Source: Amyelois transitella (Eukaryota > Arthropoda > Insecta > Lepidoptera > Pyralidae). From it: 64,000 nt of DNA. The stretch lies in contig NC_083536.1 of the NCBI RefSeq assembly GCF_032362555.1, positions 12,333,052 to 12,397,051 of the forward strand, in the 5' to 3' direction. The notes under the pieces were generated by a model. It made no database searches, was not told the origin of the DNA, and saw nothing but the letters and a program-made list of their open reading frames with translations. Below, piece by piece: positions 31,414 to 39,674 of this stretch (position 1 is its first letter; each line of letters opens with the position of its first letter). A program made the translations under genes and the position numbers.

Positions 31414-31423
31414 GGAACAGAGT
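31414..31423 (+). repeat. Target-site duplication, right copy (GGAACAGAGT)
   Basis: This is an exact match to 30578-30587. Taking out one copy and the insertion leaves the LINE H ORF2 frame continuous. Confidence 0.92.
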
Positions 31424-32603
31424 TGAGTTTTTTTTTACTCTTTATATACCGCCAAAAATGTTTGACATTATCCTTAAGACCATCCTCAATATATGCGACA
31501 TAATTCTCGTAACACGACTTTATAAGTTTTTTACATCAAGACCTTAAAAGTGCAAAAGTGTCATAATCTCTAGGGTTACCATATAGTTTAAAGAGTCTGT
31601 GATATTTATTTTTTTCAGCCAGACATTTTTTTAGGGGTATTGTGAACCACCGCGGATAATTACTAGAGTCAACCTTAATTAACGGGGTGTGACGATTAAT
31701 TATTTCCCTCAGTTGAACATAAAATATATCAACAGCTGCATCTACATCCAAACCAGATAATAACTGAATCCAATCAATATTATTAAGATCCTTTTTAATT
31801 TGATTATAATTACATTTTATATAATTAAGTCTATTAACATTACGAGGTTTTATACTATTATTCAGATCATTAACACAGTCAACATTAACTAATAAACACG
31901 GGTGATGATTGTCAACTCGAATTAAGGGATCAGCAGGATTGACATGAAGATTGGAGTGACTAGAGAGTACAAGATCTAACAAACGACTGTTTTTGTTGGG
32001 AATATGATTAAATTGTTTTAAATTACAAAGAGTGATTGTGTCAACAAGCAAACTCGATTTCAAATCCTTAGGGTCACTAGGCAACATGACATTGGATGAA
32101 GTAGACATAGACCACGCAATCTCAGGCATATTAAAATCACCAATACAAAGGAAGTCATGATTATCATCAACATGCAAAATTATATAATATAACCTATCGT
32201 AAAATTCCTGTCGTTTAATTATTGGAATGTCTGGTGGCAAGTAACATAAACAAATATCAATAACTTTTTTATTAAGATCATCATGGATGCTCAGCCACAA
32301 ATCCTCTACATTACTTTCCCATGCTGTTTGACGGACAAACCTGATATTCTTTTTTATTGCAATGACTAATCCACCACCCTCATTTTTATGCGAAGTTGTC
32401 AGACAACGATCTCTACGTATAATATTGTAACGGGCATCCGAAAGTTCAGCATCAAATACGCTGTCATTCAAATTTGTCTCAGTCAAACATATGAGATCAT
32501 AATTACAATTTAAAATATTCAAAAATAGATCATTAACTTTAGTTCGAATTCTGTTTACATTCTGATAGTAAATAATCATAATTATAACTAGAAAAATAAC
32601 CAA
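31424..32603 (-). pseudogene. LINE H ORF2, endonuclease part
   Basis: The APE-like endonuclease is complete: MIIYYQNVNRIRTKVNDLF near the start, CLTETNLND, IGDFNMPEIAWSM and the C-terminal RVDNHHPCLLVNV (catalytic Asp-His region). A TGA at 31536-31538 interrupts the frame. The same frame then continues with Lys-rich linker codons (KHFWRYIKSKK) to the insertion. The usual order places the RT directly after this linker. The presence of several ATGs near 32603 leaves the exact start open. Confidence 0.85.
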
Positions 32604-32639
32604 ACACCGATACTATATATTAATAACCCTAAACTATAA

Positions 32640-33743
32640 TTACAGCTTAGATAGGGAGAGTTCATTTTTTATTAAAATAGCCCCTGACTGGTCATCCCTG
32701 CGGACATAAATACGGCCATATTTTACCCATACATACTTATATTGTTTATCTTTAGCTGCCTCTCTGGTCCTCTTGTGCAATATCTTACATTCCGGAGACA
32801 GATGTTCAGCCACGTAGATCCTACTTGATTCACCTTGGAAACCAAGATGAGAAGAGTTGAGAGGAGCATCTGGTTGTGCCCTGTTATAGCGCGCTGTAGA
32901 TGACAAAATAGTATCACGCAGCCGAGGATTACATAAAGTCACCAAAATATTACGTGGACGTTTCGATGAGTTATCCATTTTAGCGACGCGTCTGCAGGCC
33001 TGCACGTGCATGTCCTCCATTGGAACTTTAATCACGGAACAGAGCTTTTTAAATATAGAAACCAAATTCTCACTTCTACTTTCTGGAACAGCCTGTATTT
33101 CGACATTGCAACTTCTCGACAATTTATCTATATTTGCGATGCGGTTATTCAAAGTATTTATATCCCTCTGCAATGAAATGTTATTAGACTGGAGAGTCTT
33201 AATGGTTTTGCATTTCTCCTCTAATTGGGCCTTGAGGGATGTCTGCTCCTCAGAAATAAATTCGATAGAAGTACAGAAATCATTTTTAACTTCATCAATC
33301 ACTGCAGTCATCTCAGAGCGAACCAATTTTTTTACATCATTTTGGAAGTTGCTTCTAAATTCTGACATAAAGCTTGCAAAGGAAACTTGCAATTTGCTGT
33401 CCAGCAGCTTACCAATGCTCTCCATTGTAACCGGTTCCGTCTCAGGACCCATCCGCAAGGAACCGTGACCGCTGTTGTCTAGTGACATGTTTATAGAACC
33501 GTCGATATCACCAGCATTAAGAGGCACCAGATGCTGCTTAACGGGAGTATTCGTGTTAGATTTAGTACGGCGAGTTATGTTATGACATGAGGGACAAACC
33601 CAAGAGGCACGATATTCACTTCCCAGAGAAGAGAATTGAGCTTTGCTTATGTTGAGGCATTGGCAATGGTAAATACTGCTACACAGTTTACATTTCATAG
33701 CAGATTCTGAAGATATGACACTCCTACAAGCTTCGCAATTCAT
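32640..33743 (-). CDS. LINE H ORF1: PHD-finger protein with coiled coil
   Basis: This is an intact 367-codon frame. Residues 3-54 form a Cys4-His-Cys3 PHD-type zinc finger (CEAC, CKLC, HCQC, CPSC spacing). A long helical segment follows (about 130-215, with EEQTSLKAQLEEKCKTIKTL). The C-terminal half has the fold-like pattern of LINE ORF1 proteins: EIQAVPESRSENLVSIFKKL, VQACRRVAKM, RPRNILVTLCNPRLRDTILS and YKYVWVKYGRIYVRRDD. Such PHD-type ORF1s are known in CR1-group elements. The family role is RNA binding and assisting reverse transcription. The 36-base gap to ORF2 suggests one bicistronic RNA. Confidence 0.87.
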   Translation of the reverse strand: MNCEACRSVISSESAMKCKLCSSIYHCQCLNISKAQFSSLGSEYRASWVCPSCHNITRRTKSNTNTPVKQHLVPLNAGDIDGSINMSLDNSGHGSLRMGPETEPVTMESIGKLLDSKLQVSFASFMSEFRSNFQNDVKKLVRSEMTAVIDEVKNDFCTSIEFISEEQTSLKAQLEEKCKTIKTLQSNNISLQRDINTLNNRIANIDKLSRSCNVEIQAVPESRSENLVSIFKKLCSVIKVPMEDMHVQACRRVAKMDNSSKRPRNILVTLCNPRLRDTILSSTARYNRAQPDAPLNSSHLGFQGESSRIYVAEHLSPECKILHKRTREAAKDKQYKYVWVKYGRIYVRRDDQSGAILIKNELSLSKL

Positions 33744-34364
33744 TGTATTGCTTTATTTTTCGAATTATTTAAATTAAGTATTTTTTAATTATGTTCACCG
33801 TAGCGACCTCTATCAGTGTCTCTGATCAACACTTAGAACAAAACACGAACCATAAGCAGAAGAACAGGAAAGCATCCAAATAAAATGCGCCCTCTATTGG
33901 TTAATAGGCAAACTATTAGGCAAAGATCAATTTGTTGCAATAATGACTTAAGCGCAGCAGCACAGGTAAACAAGCTGCTTTAGCAAGCATCGATGGATTA
34001 AATTAGATGTTGTGGAATAAAAGCAATGTTTGAGGTTATGTCCTGTTAAGATAAAATATACTGTTCCTCAAAAACAATGAAAAATGGAGCTCAGGCACTA
34101 ATTGATTGGGGAATAAAGCCACAAACAACACATCAGTTCATGTATGTTTCAAAGTCCAAACAGCAGATTAAGTTGTCTTCGAAACACTATTGCTTGCGTA
34201 GGCAATGTAGGCCGGTAAGTCCGAGTTTTAGCATTTGAACATACACCAGCGCACTAAATATATTTTCACAATGGTTAATATCAATAACACTCCAAACACA
34301 AACTGTTCAATGCACCTTTAGGACCTTGTTAATAATTTAAATCAATTTAATTACTCCGTAACTA
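33744..34364. other. No gene; probable 5' UTR of LINE H plus unassigned DNA
   Basis: This 620-base stretch has no coding sequence I can support. The part next to 33743 is likely the 5' UTR/promoter of LINE H. Two strings resembling insect CTCF sites are seen: GCGCCCTCTATTGG at 33887-33900 and CGCCATCTAGCG at 34390-34401, the latter inside the next ORF tail. Confidence 0.5.
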
Positions 34365-35082
34365 TTAAAGACTTTGTTTATAGATAAAGCGCCATCTAGC
34401 GAAAAAAAAAGAAACACTAGCTACTGCGTCGTTCTTGGTGTTATCCACGTAGTACACACAGGTCTTCGTGTGTCTGGAGATCGCAACCACCGCGTGCGGG
34501 ACGCTCATAAGCAGATTGGATTTTTTTGATGTTGTACGTACAATCACCACTGTCTCGAACGTTCGACCTTGTGCTTCATGTATAGTAAGGGTGCAAGAGC
34601 CCGAGTTGGTTCCGTATCCCTGGCCAATTAGGAGTTCCTTCTCAGCCTGGGTGTGGGTAAGATACAATGTATCATTCAACTTCGGGATAACAGCCCCTCC
34701 ATACTCCTTCAGCTTCAGGGAGCGCGTGAGATTTTTGGCCGAGTAGATGCCGCTATAGATTTCTCCTAGGGCATATGCCACGTCTTGCGGGTTTCTGTAC
34801 GTACACAACAATTCTTTCGTGACAGACGTGATTTTGTGGGGTCTGCAGTATTTCAGAAGAAACAGGTTGTGTCGGTCGATATAGGGAAGCTGGTTTTGGT
34901 CTCCGATCAGCATGGTCTCGCTGGCTCCTGCGATCTTGATGGCCATTACTATAGATCCGAAATGATTCATTAGGGCTTCGTCTACCACGAGGCGGTTGCA
35001 CGTTTCACCCTTCTTCATTCCGTTCACTAATAGTGAAGCCATGGTTCGAACTCGCTGTTTAGCTCGTTCTTCGTGGCAATCC

Positions 35083-35091
<9 letters not shown>
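34365..35091 (-). pseudogene. Endogenous viral element: RNA-virus superfamily-1 helicase, motifs II to VI
   Basis: An open frame reads LVVDEALMNHFGS (motif II, DE box), MLIGDQNQLPYIDR (III), ELLCTYRNPQDVAYAL (IV), TIHEAQGRTFETVVIV (V) and VVAISRHTKTCVYY (VI). This set and spacing match the replication helicase of alphavirus-like plus-strand RNA viruses, especially the virga/nege/kita-like group found in insects. In such viruses it unwinds RNA during genome replication. Here it is an isolated genomic fossil: no methyltransferase or polymerase is nearby. It stays open for about 225 codons. The codons before 35079 are read from a TA microsatellite and are not helicase. Confidence 0.85.
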
Positions 35092-35116
<25 letters not shown>

Positions 35117-35117
35117 T

Positions 35118-35150
<33 letters not shown>

Positions 35151-35157
35151 ATATTTT
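35083..35157. repeat. (TA)n microsatellite inside the helicase fossil
   Basis: About 75 bases consist of TA dinucleotides with two short T-rich interruptions. It adjoins the short element at 35158-35445 and may have grown from its end. Confidence 0.9.
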
Positions 35158-35445
35158 TCTTTTTTCAATATTAAATCTCATAAATATATAAATCTCCCGT
35201 GAACAATGTATTCTCCCGTCCACATTCTATTCTAAGTATAATTTAATATTGTGAAGTTGACGTTGTTGATGAAAATGCTGCAGTGCAGTTTGTTACCGCT
35301 TCTTCTGCACTGACGCCTTGGAAGCGGCAGTAAACTTAGTTTTTAAGTAATTTATTTGACGTCAACCAAGTTGTTAAACCATACGACAATTATTAAGCGA
35401 TATAATAATATCCTATAATAATGAATAAAAATTTTGAATTTTGAA
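35158..35445 (+). mobile_element. Short non-autonomous element with (TTTTGAA)n tail, inserted in the helicase fossil
   Basis: It has no ORF. It has TGACGTCAA and CCGCTTCTTCTGCACTGACG strings and ends AATAAAAATTTTGAATTTTG with repeated TTTTGAA, a SINE-like or short LINE-derivative pattern frequent in Lepidoptera. It separates helicase motifs I/Ia from II. The six bases TTCTTC occur at both outer edges of the combined insert (about 35069-35074 and 35445-35450), a possible target duplication. Confidence 0.6.
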
Positions 35446-35603
35446 TTTTCTTCCCCGATCTTCGGCGTCAGTTTGTCCCTGAGATCTTTGACTGCTTCCC
35501 TTGTGGCGGTCACGATGAGGTCGCTTTCTATGTTGACATTAGCGACTACCCATGTGGTTTTTCCACATCCGGGCACTCCGTTCACCCATGTGAATGTTGA
35601 GGT
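35446..35603 (-). pseudogene. Endogenous viral element: helicase motifs I and Ia
   Basis: The - strand reads FTWVNGVPGCGKTTWVV, a Walker A box (GxxGxGKT), followed by LIVTATREAVKDLRDKL, a typical motif Ia. It is the N-terminal continuation of the helicase at 34365-35079, and the two parts are in phase across the insert. Upstream, at about 35603, it is joined directly to the broken ORF2 of T1 copy B. Nothing of the virus N-terminal to motif I is kept. Confidence 0.8.
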
Positions 35604-36964
35604 GTTTCTTGTACAATTTTCCGGAGTTGAGTGTGGTGCGGGGTGTCGGTTTCCACCGTGTCGTCAGGGTAGAAAGTGTTCGCTAGTAGCACTGCCGACT
35701 GCTTGGGATCCAAAGTCTTTTCATCCGGTCCTCTAAGCAGTAGCTCCTCTTTTCTACCTGATGTTTTCCTGAGGACACGGTAGATTCCGTCCCACATGCT
35801 CTCTTTCTCCTGCTTTGTACAGAATTCCTTCCAACTCCGAGTTTGGGCCTCGGCAGATTGCTTGGCGTATAACGCCTTGGCCTCATTGTACTCTTGCAGC
35901 ACGTGTTCCTTCCGGTGGGGAGCAGCGTTCTTGATCCTCTTCTTCTTACGAACGAGATCCCTTTTGAGCTGTTCAATCTCTTCCGTCCACCAAGGGAAGG
36001 GGGAACCTCTGCGCTTTTTGCCTATCTTCGGTATCGAGCTTTCGCACGCTTCCCGAATTGCTGTTGTGTAGGCATCTGTCAGGATATCCATTTCCTCTCC
36101 ACACACTACCTCTTCTACTCCGGCGGGTGTGATGTTCCTCTCCGCTAGTAAAGACAGGAGTGTCTCGTCGAACGCCGACCAGTTCGCCTTTTTGGTGTTG
36201 TATACTCTGGTAGTAGGGGCTGCCGTATGTTGCAGCCGCACTCCTAGCTCCAGTGTGCACGTGATGGCGTTATGGTCTGATGTGATCAGCGCTCTGTCGA
36301 CTTTCCAATTCCTGATCTTTCCCAGCAGTGAAGAGCTGCACGCTGTCACGTCTACTATGCTGGTGCATAGCACGTCTCTTCGCCAGACTTCGAAGGTCGG
36401 AGTGTTTCCGGTGTTGAGGATGTGGTATTCCATTTCGTTGATAAAAGCGCAGTATTCCGTCCCTCTCTCGTTCTCGGATTCGCTGCCCCACCAGTGACTC
36501 CAGGCGTTTACATCTCCCGCCAGTAATACGTTAGGCGTGTTGAGCGATTCGCATACTGCCTTGGTTCGCGCAATGTAAGGACCTATATCGGCTGTCCCGT
36601 CGAAGTATACTGAGACTACTCCAAGCCTGAAGCTGCCTGATTCCAGTACCGCTGCGGACTCCGTCTCGGACACCAGCTGTGGATCATGTGTGATCCTAAA
36701 CTGGTCCCCGAATACGTATATCGCTGCTTTTACCGGGTTTCGGCTGCTGATGTTCGAGGAGCACTGGATTACTCTAGTGCCGGGGTACTGCTTCACTCTG
36801 CCGCTGGATCCGGTGTATGGTTCCTGCACCAAAGCGATAGCGATTCCCTTTTCCTCTGCTACTTTGAGTAGCTCGGCTGTGGCTATCTTGGAGCGCTGGA
36901 GATTGATTTGTACAATTCCCAGCTTCGTCCCTGTCTCCTCTCCGGGAGCGCCAGGTCCATTCAT
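35604..36964 (-). pseudogene. T1 copy B ORF2, endonuclease and linker
   Basis: Starting at the ATG at 36964, ten bases after the ORF1 stop, it codes the same endonuclease as copy A (LVQEPYTGSSG, LAGDVNAWSHWWGS, ITSDHNAITC). It extends about 110 residues further: FPWWTEEIEQLKRDLVRKKK, NAAPHRKEHVLQEYNEAKAL, FCTKQEKESMWDGIYRVLRK and LANTFYPDDTVE. That is the region linking endonuclease to RT in R1-clade elements. The reading ends at a TGA (HSHG) created by the junction with the viral helicase. The RT is missing. Confidence 0.87.
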
Positions 36965-36974
36965 GTGGCTGCCT

Positions 36975-39674
36975 TTAGCAATACGCTATCTTGGAACGCG
37001 CTAGTCTATCCCACACTTCTCTCTCCGGGCATTCGTCGCTGAATGCCATGTGCGGGAAGACGTTCTGTGCCTTGGCGTCTTTGCAGTTCTTGCACCTTGG
37101 TGGTCCTTCCTCCAGCCTTGTTTTGCACTCTTGCCAAGAGTGGGCGCCGCCGCAGTAATTGCAATACTGCGCCGACTCCCGGCAGAGTGCCTTGGGATGT
37201 CCGTATCCAAGGCATTTGGCGCACTGTATTAGCGGGGACTGGTCTTCCACGGTTCTCCTTTGGATCGCTATGTGGACCGCCCCCGCCTCTAGCATGCGCT
37301 TGTGGAGTAGAGGTGCTACCTCGAGTACTGCATGGCACTGTAGCGGGTTCCTCGTTCGCTTTCGGTACCTCAGACGGATGTGTTGGTGGTCGCCAGGCAA
37401 GTCTTCAAATAACTTTTTATTCTGTGCCTTTATGTGCTCGACCATCTCTTCGTCCTTGAGGTATGCCATCACGTTATTGACCTTTACGAGCGGGTTCTGC
37501 GGTTTCGCCTCCTGAACCTTTAACGCCGAGTTTGTCTTTATTTGTTGTTTGAGCCGGTTTACGTCTTCCTTGTTCTCGCAGCTGAGCAAGATCTTGCTGT
37601 TTCGAGCCTTCCTCACTCGATCCACTACCACACCGGTGTTTTTAAAGTCCAGTGTTTTTGTGATTGCCTCTAGAACCTTCTCGCCCGTGTTGTTGGGGTC
37701 GGCGCTAGAGACAATCAGTGTGTGGTTCGGGTTTTTGGTCGGCTTGGGTGGTACGCTTCGCGCTACCGCAGCATAGGTTCTGCTCAGCTGCGGGTTTTTG
37801 GCAGGAAGGGGGACATTTTTTATGGTTGAGTTGTACCACTCCATCGTTCGGCGACTGTTTGTGGCGATCTCGGACACTTCCGCCCTGATCGGGTTTAGAA
37901 TCCCTTCCAGGTGTGCGGCGGTATCCGCCAGTGCCAGCTCAGTCCCCAAACCTTGGCGGGCGTCTGTGCCGTGTGCAGAGTTAGCCTGGGTTACGTCCTT
38001 CACCTCTTCGACCCCGTCCAGTATTTTATTGGCTTTGGTCATCAGGGGAGCTGTTACTTCGCGGATCTCCTCCCCAATCTCCTCCTTCGAGACAAGTCTG
38101 AGGCTGCGGACTTCTTGAAGCATTCGCTCCATGTCCATCCGCAGCTCAATGACTTCCTCCTTAAGCTCTTTATAGGAGGGTTCTTCCTGTCTATGCTGCT
38201 CTGCAGATTGAGATTGGGGAGCAGTCTCTCCTTTTTCCCTGACGACGTCGCCTTTAAGGTAGTGGATTTCTGTTGCCAGAGATCCGACGGTACTGGTAAG
38301 TCGTGCTAGGTGGTCCATGACTTTTTTGGACCCCACTGCTCTTGCAGGTGCAATCCGGGTCCTCCTCAAGGGGCGGCGCTTATGTGTCTTAGCGCTGTTA
38401 GCTGGCTTATTCGGTGGTTCGGCTGTTGTTAGGTGGCTAATTTCAAGATGTGCGGTCTTCACCGATTTGGTGACCACTCCGTCCATCTCGAAATCGAGCC
38501 AGCTCTGAATTTTTTGGACTGATCCATAAGTCCCTTTGAGGGAATCGGCTATGTCCTTAATTCGTGCCTCGAATTTCGTCTGCTGGTCTTCCAGCGCTTT
38601 CCGGTGCAGCCTCTCTACGCAGACGGATCTTTTTAATTCTCTCGTCCGTTCCATCTCCAAGTTCAGGCGATGCCTGTTCCTGGATTCGGCCAGCGAGAGG
38701 ACGATCTCGTAGAGGTTGCCCATGCACTCGACAGCTGTTGCTCTTAATTCCCTTTTCAGGGTCTTGGAGCTTTCGATGGCCTCTTTCCCCTTTAAGTAGT
38801 ACTCCCGGGCCGCCTCTGTCGCGAGGTCCTTGCATACTCCCGTGTGTGGTCCTATCGGCGGAAGTATGCTCTGCCTTCTTTTGGAGGAATCTGTCTCCTC
38901 GCTGTCCCAGTTCCAGCTGGCTTCCGGTCCCTCCTCCTCCCATGCCACTAGCTCCTCCTTCTTCTCTTCGCTGTTTGTGGCGGGAGTCTGTTCGTCTGAC
39001 TCCTCTTCTTCCCTTACGGGGGTGGTGGAGATCACTATGGAGTAATGATCTTTCCGGGGGGGAGCTTGTGTTGGTTCCAGCGGTTCTGGGGTTCCCTTGG
39101 TGTCTGGAGACTCAAGAGCCTCGGGAACCTGCGCGGAGGGTGACTCCTCTGGCTTCGACGTCTGCACGCTGGGTGGTACAATCGTTTCTTTTTGGGTGAT
39201 GGGGGGTTGGGTGATTTCGAGGAGGGAGGCATCGAGCGAGATATCCGACAGCTGTCTAGCATCGTCTACCTGCTCCCTCCTGGCAGCAACTTGCGCGCCC
39301 TTAACCACTACGGCTCTGCGCAACCCTCCAGATTTGGTCTTCTTCTTGGCAGATTGCGCCAAGGCCCAGCTGCGTCCCACTTCGAGGGGGCCTGTAGGTG
39401 GGCTTTTGCCCACCTTCCTCAACATGTTTATTAATTTGGCCGCTTTGCTGGTCCCGGGCGCCGTCTGCGTGTGAGGTGGTGTCGTGTTTGAGTCTGTGTT
39501 TGTGTGTGTTTTCTGTGTTTCCAATTCATGCTTACCCTCGTGTAGCGGCTGGCGGGTGATCGGCGAGATTGGGGCCGTCGTCGTCGCTTCCGTAGCGCTG
39601 CTGGAGGCGCCGATGTCCTCAGATGTTGCGGGACACTTAGCCGCGGGGGATGGCGATGATGAATTGTCAGACAT
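36975..39674 (-). CDS. T1 copy B ORF1 (Gag-like), complete
   Basis: This is an 899-codon intact frame from MSDNSSSPSPAAKC to IAYC. Residues 1-270 are Ser/Thr/Pro/Glu-rich and look disordered. About 270-570 are highly charged with helical stretches (AREYYLKGKEAIESSKTLKR, KELKEEVIELRMDMERMLQE). An RRM-like region around 640-780 includes HTLIVSSADPNNTGEKVLEA. Three zinc knuckles fill 815-880. These knuckles bind element RNA, and in TRAS/SART elements ORF1 proteins also help telomere targeting. A run of A lies just before the ATG on the sense strand (39676-39706). Confidence 0.9.
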   Translation of the reverse strand: MSDNSSSPSPAAKCPATSEDIGASSSATEATTTAPISPITRQPLHEGKHELETQKTHTNTDSNTTPPHTQTAPGTSKAAKLINMLRKVGKSPPTGPLEVGRSWALAQSAKKKTKSGGLRRAVVVKGAQVAARREQVDDARQLSDISLDASLLEITQPPITQKETIVPPSVQTSKPEESPSAQVPEALESPDTKGTPEPLEPTQAPPRKDHYSIVISTTPVREEEESDEQTPATNSEEKKEELVAWEEEGPEASWNWDSEETDSSKRRQSILPPIGPHTGVCKDLATEAAREYYLKGKEAIESSKTLKRELRATAVECMGNLYEIVLSLAESRNRHRLNLEMERTRELKRSVCVERLHRKALEDQQTKFEARIKDIADSLKGTYGSVQKIQSWLDFEMDGVVTKSVKTAHLEISHLTTAEPPNKPANSAKTHKRRPLRRTRIAPARAVGSKKVMDHLARLTSTVGSLATEIHYLKGDVVREKGETAPQSQSAEQHRQEEPSYKELKEEVIELRMDMERMLQEVRSLRLVSKEEIGEEIREVTAPLMTKANKILDGVEEVKDVTQANSAHGTDARQGLGTELALADTAAHLEGILNPIRAEVSEIATNSRRTMEWYNSTIKNVPLPAKNPQLSRTYAAVARSVPPKPTKNPNHTLIVSSADPNNTGEKVLEAITKTLDFKNTGVVVDRVRKARNSKILLSCENKEDVNRLKQQIKTNSALKVQEAKPQNPLVKVNNVMAYLKDEEMVEHIKAQNKKLFEDLPGDHQHIRLRYRKRTRNPLQCHAVLEVAPLLHKRMLEAGAVHIAIQRRTVEDQSPLIQCAKCLGYGHPKALCRESAQYCNYCGGAHSWQECKTRLEEGPPRCKNCKDAKAQNVFPHMAFSDECPEREVWDRLARSKIAYC

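Larger units (their letters stand above)
28867..33743 (-). mobile_element. LINE H: CR1/Jockey-type retrotransposon with PHD-finger ORF1, split by an RTE insertion
   Basis: Reading right to left, ORF1 (33743-32640), the ORF2 endonuclease (32603 to about 31424) and the ORF2 RT (30577-28867) are in the expected order. An 826-bp RTE-like fragment (30588-31413) sits between endonuclease and RT with a 10-bp duplication. Apart from that and one in-frame stop at 31536, the copy is nearly intact. Confidence 0.88.

Noticed and set aside
34365-35603. A host Upf1- or SMUBP-type superfamily-1 helicase exon pair.
   Set aside because: The GVPGCGKT, VVDEALM, GDQNQLPYIDR and TIHEAQGRTFETVVIV wording and the compact spacing are those of viral replication helicases. 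The interruption has a SINE-like body and a microsatellite, with no splice signals.
36129-37515. Long open frames on the strand opposite T1 ORF1/ORF2, repeated at 8039-9425.
   Set aside because: They mirror the codon structure of the real genes, have no recognisable domains, and are conserved only because the two T1 copies are nearly identical.
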